Source: Gemmatimonadota bacterium (GTDB lineage Bacteria > Gemmatimonadota > Gemmatimonadetes > Gemmatimonadales > GWC2-71-9). Taken from it: a stretch of 8,432 bases of DNA. This document shows positions 1-6,640 of the stretch, one piece after another. Under the pieces are notes generated by a model, which ran no database searches, was not told where the DNA came from, and saw only the letters and a program-made list of their open reading frames with translations. Numbering within the stretch: the stretch's first letter is position 1; the number at the start of each line of letters is the position of its first letter. The position numbers and the translations under genes are program-made. The stretch is taken from NCBI GenBank assembly GCA_027294815.1, contig JAPULP010000370.1, forward strand, positions 1 to 8,432, given 5' to 3'.

Positions 1-1128
1 TCGTCGGAAATCGGCAACACAGACAAAGTCGTCCACTACATCAACGAAGCACGAGAGTTGGACATCGAGGTACTGCCACCCTCGGTGAACGAGTCCGGAC
101 GAAAGTTCACCGTCACTGGTGACCACCAAATGCGCTTCGGACTCGGCGCCGTCAAAAACGTGGGTCGCGGCGCGATCGAATCGATCATCGCCGGTAGAGA
201 GGCGAGCGGCCCGTATGAATCGCTGTACGATTGTTGCGAGCGGGTCGACTTGCGGCTGTGCAACAAACGGGTGTTCGAAGCACTCATTGCGGCCGGCGCA
301 ATGGATCAGTTGGGTGGTCACCGAAGCCAGTTGCTCGCCGGTCTCGAAACCGCCTTGCGCGAAGCCCAGCTCCGCCAAGCGGAACGCGACGCCGGGCAGG
401 GGTCGCTGTTCGGCCAAGGCGGGACTGCCGACACGGGCCCGGACCACCCCACGTTGCCGGACATCCCGGTCTGGCCCGAGGCCGAACGCCTGGCGAAAGA
501 AAAGAGCGTGGTCGGCTTCTTCATCTCCGGCCATCCTCTGAAACCATTCCGTGAAGAGGTAACCCTCTTCAGCACCCGCACCACGGCGACGCTCGGCACG
601 TGGAGCGAACACCACGTTTCGATTGGCGTCGTCGTCACCGCCGTCAACCGCCGGATCAGCCGCAAGACGGGCGCCGAGTACGCGCGGCTCACGCTGGAGG
701 ACTTCCACGGAACTGCCGAAGCGATCGTGTTTCCCGAGGCATGGAGCAAGTTGGCATCGGTGATCGTTACCGATGCGGCGTTGTTGCTCTCTGGCGGACA
801 CAGTCCTCGTGACCGCGGAGAAGACCGCGCGCCATTCATCGTGGAGGAGGCGATGCCACTGGTCGACCTGCGGCAGAACGGCGCGATGGGCATCGCGCTC
901 ACGTGGGCGACTGGCAACGCACCCGATCCCACCGTGGCCAAAGGGATCGCCGCCTTGTGCGCCACCTATCCCGGACCGGCGTCCGTGACGGTACAATGGA
1001 GCGATGGTAACGGCACGACCGCCCACATGCAGTCGCGTCGACTTCACGTCGAACTCAAGGAGGAGTTGCTGGTCGCGCTCCGTGAGCTCGTCGGTGTGGA
1101 ACGGGTCACGTTGGTGAAAGTGAGGTAG
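1..1128 (+). CDS. dnaE: DNA polymerase III subunit alpha, C-terminal part (5' end outside window)
   Basis: This is the last 375 codons of the replicative DNA polymerase alpha subunit, open from base 1 with no start inside the window. The first residues run into the family block DKVVHYINEAREL, followed by EVLPPSVNES. A helix-hairpin-helix-like stretch follows, with NKRVFEALIAAGAMDQLG at about window residues 88-105. GQGSLFG at residues 132-138 matches the QxxLF type of beta-clamp binding motif. An OB-fold-like region begins near HHVSIGVVVTAVNRR (about residues 204-218). The exonuclease/PHP and palm domains would lie upstream. The enzyme copies the chromosome as part of the Pol III holoenzyme. 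It ends with TAG at 1126-1128, 4 bp before accA, and the dnaE-accA order is also seen in E. coli. The family call is very secure; only the missing 5' part is unknown. Confidence 0.97.
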   Translation, partial: SSEIGNTDKVVHYINEARELDIEVLPPSVNESGRKFTVTGDHQMRFGLGAVKNVGRGAIESIIAGREASGPYESLYDCCERVDLRLCNKRVFEALIAAGAMDQLGGHRSQLLAGLETALREAQLRQAERDAGQGSLFGQGGTADTGPDHPTLPDIPVWPEAERLAKEKSVVGFFISGHPLKPFREEVTLFSTRTTATLGTWSEHHVSIGVVVTAVNRRISRKTGAEYARLTLEDFHGTAEAIVFPEAWSKLASVIVTDAALLLSGGHSPRDRGEDRAPFIVEEAMPLVDLRQNGAMGIALTWATGNAPDPTVAKGIAALCATYPGPASVTVQWSDGNGTTAHMQSRRLHVELKEELLVALRELVGVERVTLVKVR

Positions 1129-1132
1129 GGCT

Positions 1133-2089
1133 GTGGCATTCGTGTTGGATTTCGAGAAACCTCTCGTCGAGTTGGAGCGCCAAATCGGCCACCTCCGCAA
1201 GCTCGCAAACGAGCGGGATCTCGAGGTCGATAGTGAGATCAGTCCGTTAGAGAAAAAACTCGACGACCTGCGGCAGGAGATATATGAGGAATTGACGCCG
1301 ATGCAGCGGGTGCAGGTGGCTCGCCATCCGCGCCGGCCGTATACACTCGACTACATCGACGCCCTGTTCACCGATTTCGTCGAGCTGAAAGGTGACCGGC
1401 TGTACCGCGACGACCCCGCAATCGTAGGGGGTTGGGCGCGGCTGGACGGACGCCCGGTCATCGTCGTGGGGCACCAAAAGGGCAGAGATACAAAGGACAA
1501 TCTGAAACGCAACTTCGGCATGTCCCACCCGGAGGGATACCGCAAGGCGCTGCGCCTCATGAACATGGCGGCGCGGTTCGATGCACCGATCATTACATTC
1601 ATAGACACGCCCGGGGCCTATCCGGGTCTCGGCGCCGAAGAGCGTGGACAGGCCGAGGCGATCGCCCACAGCTTGGAAGTGATGGCGGGCCTGGAAACTC
1701 CTATCCTGGCTGTGGTGATCGGTGAAGGGGGATCGGGAGGCGCGCTGGCGCTGGGCATGGCGGACCGTGTCATCATGTTGTCCAATTCCGTGTACTCGGT
1801 AATCTCGCCCGAGGGGTGCGCGGCAATCCTGTGGAACGACGCGAGTCAAAAAGAACGCGCAGCCGAGGCCCTGAAATTGACGGCGCCCGATCTCCTCGAT
1901 CTATGTTTGGTTGACGAAGTTATTGCTGAGCCGCCGGGAGGGGCACACGCCGATCCCGAGTTGACCAAAAACACCTTGGGCGAAGCGATACGGCGGCACA
2001 TTGAAGAGCTCGCGAAGATCGACCGCAACAAGCTCATCGCACCGCGGGCCAAGAAATACATGGAAATGGGGCGTTTCACTGAGCGCTGA
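1133..2089 (+). CDS. accA: Acetyl-CoA carboxylase carboxyltransferase subunit alpha
   Basis: The 318-residue product is almost exactly the length of E. coli AccA. With AccD it forms the carboxyltransferase that moves the carboxyl group from carboxybiotin to acetyl-CoA, giving malonyl-CoA for fatty acid synthesis in the cytoplasm. Visible family blocks are an N-terminal helical region with LEKKLDDLRQEIYEELTP (residues 39-56), GHQKGRDTKDNLKRNFGM (113-130), SHPEGYRKALRLM (131-143), FIDTPGAYPGLGAEERGQ (156-173), the glycine-rich GEGGSGGALALG (197-208) and SPEGCAAILW (225-234). The start is GTG at 1133; GAGGT overlapping the dnaE stop (1122-1126) serves as ribosome binding site, so expression is probably coupled to dnaE. 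accD is not in this window. No motif looks damaged. Confidence 0.98.
   Translation: MAFVLDFEKPLVELERQIGHLRKLANERDLEVDSEISPLEKKLDDLRQEIYEELTPMQRVQVARHPRRPYTLDYIDALFTDFVELKGDRLYRDDPAIVGGWARLDGRPVIVVGHQKGRDTKDNLKRNFGMSHPEGYRKALRLMNMAARFDAPIITFIDTPGAYPGLGAEERGQAEAIAHSLEVMAGLETPILAVVIGEGGSGGALALGMADRVIMLSNSVYSVISPEGCAAILWNDASQKERAAEALKLTAPDLLDLCLVDEVIAEPPGGAHADPELTKNTLGEAIRRHIEELAKIDRNKLIAPRAKKYMEMGRFTER
2062..2081 (+). promoter_or_regulatory. Candidate ribosome binding site and CTG start for the ricT-like gene
   Basis: A purine-rich GGAAATGGGG at 2062-2071 sits 7 nt before an in-frame CTG at 2079, inside the last codons of accA. It yields a product beginning just before the conserved ELIEVRFKGNR block. 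The only standard start nearby, TTG 2001, would add a 26-residue polar extension and an 89-bp overlap with accA. The next TTG (2145) would cut into the conserved domain. The CTG assignment is therefore the most economical reading, not a demonstrated one. Confidence 0.5.
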
Positions 2090-3149
2090 GAGCCAAGAAC
2101 TCATCGAGGTCCGGTTCAAGGGCAATCGAAAAGAGTTCTTTACTTTGGATAGCTCCGATTCACCAAACGTCGGCGATTCGGTCGTCGTCGAAGTGGAGCG
2201 TGGGCAAGACCTCGGCCGCGTATCTGCCGTCGGCGACGCGGCGTCGAAGCGGTGCAGCATTGGGTGCGATGACTGCGGTAGCGGCTCGCCACCCGAGCCC
2301 AAAGGTCGAGTCGTGCGCACCGCCACCGGGCAGGAATCGCACGACGTCGATGAACTCCGCAAGGCGGAAGAAGACGTGCGCCGCAAGGTTCGCGAGCGCG
2401 TCGGCAAGCACAACCTCCCCATGAAAGTGACCGACGCCGAGTGGCAGTGGGATCGCAAGAAGCTCACCGTGTATTTCACCGCGGAAAACCGGGTCGATTT
2501 CAGACAGCTCGTGCGGGACCTCGCCTCACTCTTCCGCACGAGAATCGAGCTACGACAGATCGGCGCGCGTGATGAAGCCAAACGGTTATCCGGAGTCGGA
2601 CGCTGCGGCCGAGAGTACTGCTGCTCCTCTTGGCTGCCCGAGTTGCGTCCCGTCAGTCTCAGTCTCGCAAAGGACCAACGACTTTCGCTGAACCCATCAC
2701 AAATCTCCGGCGGATGTGGTCGGCTTCTATGCTGCCTGCGGTACGAGCACGAGTTCTACGTAGCCAGCCGAAAGCGTTTCCCAAAAGAAGGAAAAACGGT
2801 CGTGACGTCCGTGGGTCGTGAGCGCGTTCAAGCCGTCGATATCTTCCGTGAACGCGTCCTGCTCCAATCCGAAGACAACACGCTGCGCACGCTGATGCTA
2901 TCCGACTTGAAAAGCGAGGTCGCGGATCATCAGCAGTCCGCGACCGGTGAACCCGAAAAGCCTCGGGTACCGGCGGCGTTGGCGACGTTCGACGAAGGAC
3001 CAACCCAGGTCACCGACGAAGACGCCGCCGATGCGGTGACTCCGAGCCGTAGGCCACGACGGCGCAAACGGCGTCGCGGGCGGGGACACCGGGACATGGA
3101 CCAAAAGAGCGACGACGCCAAGCCCAAAGGATCGAACGGTGGCGAGTAG
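2079..3149 (+). CDS. ricT: PSP1/RicT (YaaT) family protein, probable CTG start
   Basis: This product belongs to the PSP1 C-terminal domain family. In Bacillus subtilis, RicT (YaaT) works with RicA and RicF in an Fe-S complex that directs RNase Y mRNA processing; the role in this organism is unproven. Numbered from CTG 2079 (356 residues), ELIEVRFKGNRKEFF lies near the N-terminus. A CxxxCxxC cluster follows at C59, C63 and C66. The family core has IGARDEAKRLSGVGRCGREY (about 161-180), CC (181-182) and SGGCGRLLCCLRYE (about 210-223). Its cysteines match those implicated in Fe-S binding in the Bacillus protein. The tail is acidic, then strongly basic (RRPRRRKRRRGRGHR, about 324-338), and may bind RNA. 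No ATG, GTG or TTG lies in frame between TTG 2001 and codons inside the conserved domain. CTG 2079 has GGAAATGGGG upstream (2062-2071, 7-nt gap). The last 11 bp overlap metG. The family is secure, the exact start is not. Confidence 0.88.
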   Translation: MSAESQELIEVRFKGNRKEFFTLDSSDSPNVGDSVVVEVERGQDLGRVSAVGDAASKRCSIGCDDCGSGSPPEPKGRVVRTATGQESHDVDELRKAEEDVRRKVRERVGKHNLPMKVTDAEWQWDRKKLTVYFTAENRVDFRQLVRDLASLFRTRIELRQIGARDEAKRLSGVGRCGREYCCSSWLPELRPVSLSLAKDQRLSLNPSQISGGCGRLLCCLRYEHEFYVASRKRFPKEGKTVVTSVGRERVQAVDIFRERVLLQSEDNTLRTLMLSDLKSEVADHQQSATGEPEKPRVPAALATFDEGPTQVTDEDAADAVTPSRRPRRRKRRRGRGHRDMDQKSDDAKPKGSNGGE

Positions 3150-4653
3150 TTTTTACATCACTACGGCTATCGATTATTCCAACGGGGAACCCCACCTCGG
3201 CCACGCCTACGAGAAAATCGGAGCCGATTGCATTGCACGGTACCGCCGGCTGCGCGGAGACCGGGTCCACTTCCTCATCGGGATGGACGAGCACGGCCAG
3301 AAAGTCGCCCAGTCGGCCGAGGCAAACGGCATGGAGCATCAAGCCTGGACCGACAAGATCGCCGAATCGTTCGTGGCCACGTGGAAAGAGCTCAACATCA
3401 GTAACACTGATTTCATCCGCACCACCGAAGATCGCCACCGTCCGGCCGTCGAAGAGCTATTGCGCCGGATCCAGGCGAAAGGACACTTCTTCGAGGGCAC
3501 ATACAGTGGGTACTACTGCGTGGGGTGCGAGTCGTTCAAGCTCGAAAAAGACCTCAAAGACGGCCGCTGCCCCGATCACCTCAACCTCGAAGTCAAATGG
3601 GTGGAAGAACCGAACTTTTTCTTCCGCCAGTCGACGTTCGGCCCGCAACTCCTCGAGCATTATGAGCAACACCCCGAGTTCGTGCGACCCCGGCCGAAGA
3701 TGAATGAAATACGAAACGTCGTCACCGATGGACTGCAAGACATCTCGGTGAGCCGTGCCCGTTTGCGGTGGGGCATCCCGTGGCCTAACGACCCCACACA
3801 CAGCGTGTACGTGTGGTTCGACGCGGTAATCAATTATCTCTCGGCCACGGGGTTTCCGGAGCCCGGGTACGAGAAGATGTGGCCGGCAGATCTGCACGTC
3901 ATCGGGCCGGACATCTTGCGCTTCCACGCCGCCCTGTGGCCCGCGATGCTCATTGCGGCCGATCTCCCCGTGCCAAAAGGTATTTGGGTGCACGGGTGGA
4001 TGACGTATACGGGCACACGCTTCTCCAAGAGCGCCGGTGTGACCGTAACGCTGCAAGAGGCCATCGAACGGCATGGCGTCGACGCCCTGCGTTATTTCCT
4101 CTTGAGGGAAATCCCATGGGATACCAACGGCAACTTCAGCTGGGAACGGTTTGACGCTCGATACGAATCGGAGCTCGCCGACGGCTACGGCAATCTGGCG
4201 AGCCGAGTGCTCGCGATGATCGTCAAGTACGTGAACGGCGTCGTTCCGGAAAGCACTGAGACCATGAGCCTCGACACCGAGGGTGAAGCCATCCTCCAAG
4301 AGTACACCGACGCCATGGACCAGCACTTGCTCCACCTGGGCGGCCAAGCGGCCTGGAAGCTCGAGGCGCGGGCCAATCAGTTCGTTGAAGAGTCTGCCCC
4401 GTGGACTCTGCACAAAACCGGCGATGCGGAGCGCCTCAATGCCGTGCTGGCCAGCCTGGCTCGCGCGGTGGCCAGGATCACCCTTATGGCAGGGCCTTTT
4501 TTACCCACCAAAACCCAGCAGATCTGGGAGGCGATGGGGGGGAGTGGGAGGGCCTCGGAAGCCGGATGGGCCTTTGCGGAACGCCCGGAACTGGGCGGAT
4601 GGAGTGTCATAAAGCCCCAGCCGCTGTTTCCGAAGCCGGAACGCTCCTTGTAA
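3139..4653 (+). CDS. metG: Methionyl-tRNA synthetase (short form without C-terminal tRNA-binding domain)
   Basis: A class I aminoacyl-tRNA synthetase of 504 residues that charges tRNA-Met in the cytoplasm. The Rossmann catalytic domain opens with YITTAIDYSNGEPHLGHAYE, giving the HIGH-type signature HLGH at 19-22. The KMSKS-type loop appears as RFSKS at 294-298, just after GWMTYTGT. A zinc-knuckle insertion has C127, C130, C144 and H147 (CVGC and CPDH), a single-site arrangement as in the Thermus-type enzyme. VYVWFDAVINYLSATGF (223-239) is the usual methionine-site block. An alpha-helical anticodon-binding domain follows from about 340 to the end. The protein stops there, lacking the Trbp111-like C-terminal domain of the E. 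coli enzyme; such short forms are known. GTG 3139 is chosen because it starts the conserved core directly and has AAAGGA at 3126-3131. It overlaps the ricT-like gene by 11 bp. Confidence 0.97.
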   Translation: MASSFYITTAIDYSNGEPHLGHAYEKIGADCIARYRRLRGDRVHFLIGMDEHGQKVAQSAEANGMEHQAWTDKIAESFVATWKELNISNTDFIRTTEDRHRPAVEELLRRIQAKGHFFEGTYSGYYCVGCESFKLEKDLKDGRCPDHLNLEVKWVEEPNFFFRQSTFGPQLLEHYEQHPEFVRPRPKMNEIRNVVTDGLQDISVSRARLRWGIPWPNDPTHSVYVWFDAVINYLSATGFPEPGYEKMWPADLHVIGPDILRFHAALWPAMLIAADLPVPKGIWVHGWMTYTGTRFSKSAGVTVTLQEAIERHGVDALRYFLLREIPWDTNGNFSWERFDARYESELADGYGNLASRVLAMIVKYVNGVVPESTETMSLDTEGEAILQEYTDAMDQHLLHLGGQAAWKLEARANQFVEESAPWTLHKTGDAERLNAVLASLARAVARITLMAGPFLPTKTQQIWEAMGGSGRASEAGWAFAERPELGGWSVIKPQPLFPKPERSL

Positions 4654-4739
4654 AGTAGTGTTTCGCAACGACTTAGAAGTGTCCTGTTGATCGTGATTAA
4701 TGTCACTGCGCCGAGCGGGATTCTGGAGCATTTTCTCGG

Positions 4740-4769
4740 TTGACGAACGGTGGGAATCGCCAGTACTTT
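4740..4769 (+). promoter_or_regulatory. Weak candidate sigma70-type promoter upstream of the M23 peptidase gene
   Basis: The 196-bp gap after metG (4654-4849) is the first real break in the + strand series, so a promoter is expected here. TTGACG at 4740-4745 is a good -35 match. The best element at a permitted distance (18 bp) is TACTTT at 4764-4769, only a partial -10 match. TGTAAT at 4790-4795 is a better -10 but has no convincing -35. I saw no terminator or RNA gene in the rest of the gap. Confidence 0.22.
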
Positions 4770-4837
4770 CTTCGATCTCTGGCCGTTTGTGTAATGGCAG
4801 ATTCTGCCGATAAATGGACATCGGTAGAACCGACAAC

Positions 4838-4852
4838 GAGGGGACGTTTATG
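4838..4852 (+). promoter_or_regulatory. Ribosome binding site fixing the M23 peptidase start at 4850
   Basis: GAGGGGA at 4838-4844 lies 5 nt before ATG 4850. An earlier in-frame ATG at 4814 would add 12 residues (MDIGRTDNEGTF) but has no comparable purine-rich site upstream. The cytoplasmic segment typical of these peptidases begins right after the second ATG, so 4850 is preferred. Confidence 0.75.
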
Positions 4853-5779
4853 GCGGCTCGTCGCTGGACAATACTCGTAGTACCTCAAGGTGCGGGTGCG
4901 ACTCGCGAAGTCCAGCTATCCGCACGGGTGCTCAAATTCTTCACGGGGGTGGCGATTGTATTCGCCGTCGCCGTCCTCGGCCTCACCATCACGGCGGTGT
5001 CGAAGGGCGCAGCTCTATCCCGTTTGGACCGCCTCGAGCGCCGCAACGAGATTCTGGCGAGCGAACTCAGCAAAATGAGCGGCATAGTTGCATTGCTCGC
5101 CGACACCGTCGACGTGCTCACCGACCGCGACCGGAACGTGCGGTTGTTGGCAGGTCTGGAGCCAAGCAATCCAGACGTGCTTCTGGCCGGTATCGGTGGA
5201 CCGCTTCCGCCCCCGACCGCTGCCGACGTGCTGCTCGCAGAGACCGCGCTCGGACAGCGTAGCCTCGAGACCCGATTCAACCTCGAGAGCCTCAATCGCC
5301 GGGCCCGGATGCTCGCGGCTTCGTACCAACAGGCCGTCGACACCCTCTACCAGTTTGAAGATCTTCTGACCCGCACGCCTTCGATCCTTCCGGTCGATGG
5401 CTTCGTATCGAGCGGATTCAGCTTCAATCGCAAACACCCCATCTTCCACGACAACCGCCCTCACGAAGGCACCGACGTCGTCGCTCCCAGGGGAGCCACG
5501 ATCGTTGCCACGGCGGCCGGCACTGTTGTGGACGTGGGTAGCAAGGTGGGCTACGGTCTGACCGTGACGATCGACCACGGCAACGGTTACCGCACACGCT
5601 ACGCCCACTGCTCCAAGGTTCTCGTCACTGCCGGTGCGCAGGTTGCCCGGGGCGACAAGATCGCGGAGGTCGGTCGGTCGGGATGGGCAACCAACCACCA
5701 CGTGCACTACGAAGTCCTCAAGAATGGGAAGGCGGTCGATCCCGCCACCTTCATCTTCAACGGACGGATCGTCGACTGA
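4850..5779 (+). CDS. Membrane-anchored M23-family metallopeptidase (LytM-like)
   Basis: The 309-residue product is predicted to cut peptide cross-links in peptidoglycan, or to activate amidases as EnvC-type relatives do. It has a short cytoplasmic segment (about 1-28, including RRWTILVVPQGAG), one transmembrane helix (about 30-50, FFTGVAIVFAVAVLGLTITA) and a charged, probably coiled-coil region (about 56-100). A linker with a PLPPPT turn and a second helical stretch lead to the C-terminal peptidase domain (about 182-309). The zinc and catalytic residues appear intact: HEGTD gives H205 and D209, YAHCS gives H253, and HVH gives H284 and H286. It should therefore be catalytically competent, unlike degenerate LytM factors. 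The domain would face the periplasm. The lipoprotein gene starts 2 bp after its stop, and a strong terminator hairpin begins 36 bp after it. The family is secure; the substrate and partners are unknown. Confidence 0.94.
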   Translation: MAARRWTILVVPQGAGATREVQLSARVLKFFTGVAIVFAVAVLGLTITAVSKGAALSRLDRLERRNEILASELSKMSGIVALLADTVDVLTDRDRNVRLLAGLEPSNPDVLLAGIGGPLPPPTAADVLLAETALGQRSLETRFNLESLNRRARMLAASYQQAVDTLYQFEDLLTRTPSILPVDGFVSSGFSFNRKHPIFHDNRPHEGTDVVAPRGATIVATAAGTVVDVGSKVGYGLTVTIDHGNGYRTRYAHCSKVLVTAGAQVARGDKIAEVGRSGWATNHHVHYEVLKNGKAVDPATFIFNGRIVD

Positions 5780-5781
5780 CC

Positions 5782-6555
5782 TTGGCCTTGCTTCAGACTA
5801 TTGGATTTTCTTCAGCCCGCCGGGCCAGACCGGCGGGTTTTTTCGTTGCTGTCACGCTCCTGGCGGGTTGCGGCGGCGAGGGCGGGGTTCGCCTCACCGC
5901 CACTTTGGATTCCGTGCCTCTGGTGAACCTCGAGATCGTAGCCCTACCGTACGACGCTCCCTCCATTCTCGACTCGCTCGAGCGAGCCGCCTCCACGCCA
6001 CGACCGGACTACACCGCACTCGAGGCGGACCTGAGGAACTACCAACGCAAGAATTCGGACTCGATCACCAACCTCAGCGCCGAATGGGGCCAGGCCCGAC
6101 GGGCCGTTGCCGAACTCGCCGATTCGCTGAATGCGATGGATCGGGGCTCTGCGGACTATGGTGTTGCCTTCGGGCGATTCAGGACCGCCCACGACGCCCT
6201 CTCGCGGGAGGAGATCGGGTTCGAAGGACGGATGTGGCGCGAGCTGCGCGGCGACCGGGATCTGGCCACACGGGCGGGCGCCGCCGCCGATTCCCTGCGG
6301 CGCTGGGAACGGGAGGCCTACCGTGACTTCACTACGGTGCTCGCAGGGCTGGAGCCGGTCAGCACGACGACCGACAGCCTCGGGTACGCCCACCTGGAGC
6401 TGGCGCCGGGCCGGTGGTGGCTCGTCGCACGGCGCCCGGACCCCCAAAACCCGTTCATGGAGTTCGTGTGGAACGTGCCGTTGGTGGTGAGTTCGATCGT
6501 ACCGGTGGCCACCCCTCTATCTGGACACAATGTTACCTTGCGGTGGCGCCGCTGA
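5782..6555 (+). CDS. Predicted lipoprotein of unknown function
   Basis: The 257-residue product is not one I recognise by name. From TTG 5782, the N-terminus has a basic region (ARRARP, 12-17), a short hydrophobic core (AGFFVAVTL) and a lipobox LAGC with C30, so it should be exported and lipidated. A beta-like segment (VRLTATLDSVPLVNLEIVAL, about 36-55) is followed by a long charged helical region (about 62-190, rich in Asp, Arg and Ala). The C-terminus has TDSLGYAHLELAPGRWWLVA, which resembles the DxxGxYxxxxLPPGxY pattern of transthyretin/carboxypeptidase-regulatory-like sandwiches. The two beta parts may form one domain with a helical insertion; this is inference. No ATG or GTG start would retain the lipobox except ATG 5683, deep inside the M23 gene. 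TTG 5782 or TTG 5788 is therefore likeliest, probably coupled to M23 translation. An intrinsic terminator lies within codons 12-21. Confidence 0.72.
   Translation: MALLQTIGFSSARRARPAGFFVAVTLLAGCGGEGGVRLTATLDSVPLVNLEIVALPYDAPSILDSLERAASTPRPDYTALEADLRNYQRKNSDSITNLSAEWGQARRAVAELADSLNAMDRGSADYGVAFGRFRTAHDALSREEIGFEGRMWRELRGDRDLATRAGAAADSLRRWEREAYRDFTTVLAGLEPVSTTTDSLGYAHLELAPGRWWLVARRPDPQNPFMEFVWNVPLVVSSIVPVATPLSGHNVTLRWRR
5816..5843 (+). terminator. Strong intrinsic terminator shape after the M23 gene
   Basis: A perfect 8-bp all-GC stem (CCCGCCGG at 5816-5823 with CCGGCGGG at 5830-5837) closes a 6-nt loop, GCCAGA. Six T residues follow at 5838-5843. This is the textbook rho-independent form and lies 36 bp past the M23 stop. 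Unusually, it also falls inside the start of the predicted lipoprotein gene, so it may attenuate rather than simply end transcription. Confidence 0.85.
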
Positions 6556-6640
6556 AGGCAGCAGCAGGGTGGAACGAACTTCCGCCCACACCGGTTATGG
6601 AACCATCGAATCGAGAGTCGCGGCCAAAAGGACGTGTAAC

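Noticed and set aside
2001..2078. TTG 2001 as the true start of the ricT-like gene
   Set aside because: It would overlap accA by 89 bp and add a polar, Ser/Arg-rich extension that looks like an accA frame shadow; CTG 2079 is preferred, though not proven.
3457..4413. Long minus-strand open frame (318 residues) opposite metG
   Set aside because: It lies wholly antisense to a confidently identified synthetase, has no recognisable domain, and long antisense frames are common in high-GC genes.
4628..4641. Small hairpin TTCCG-AAGC-CGGAA near the end of metG as a terminator
   Set aside because: The stem is only 5 bp, lies inside the coding region and has no T run after it.
4814..4849. ATG 4814 as the start of the M23 peptidase
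   Set aside because: It lacks a ribosome binding site, whereas ATG 4850 has GAGGGGA 5 nt upstream and leads directly into the expected cytoplasmic segment.
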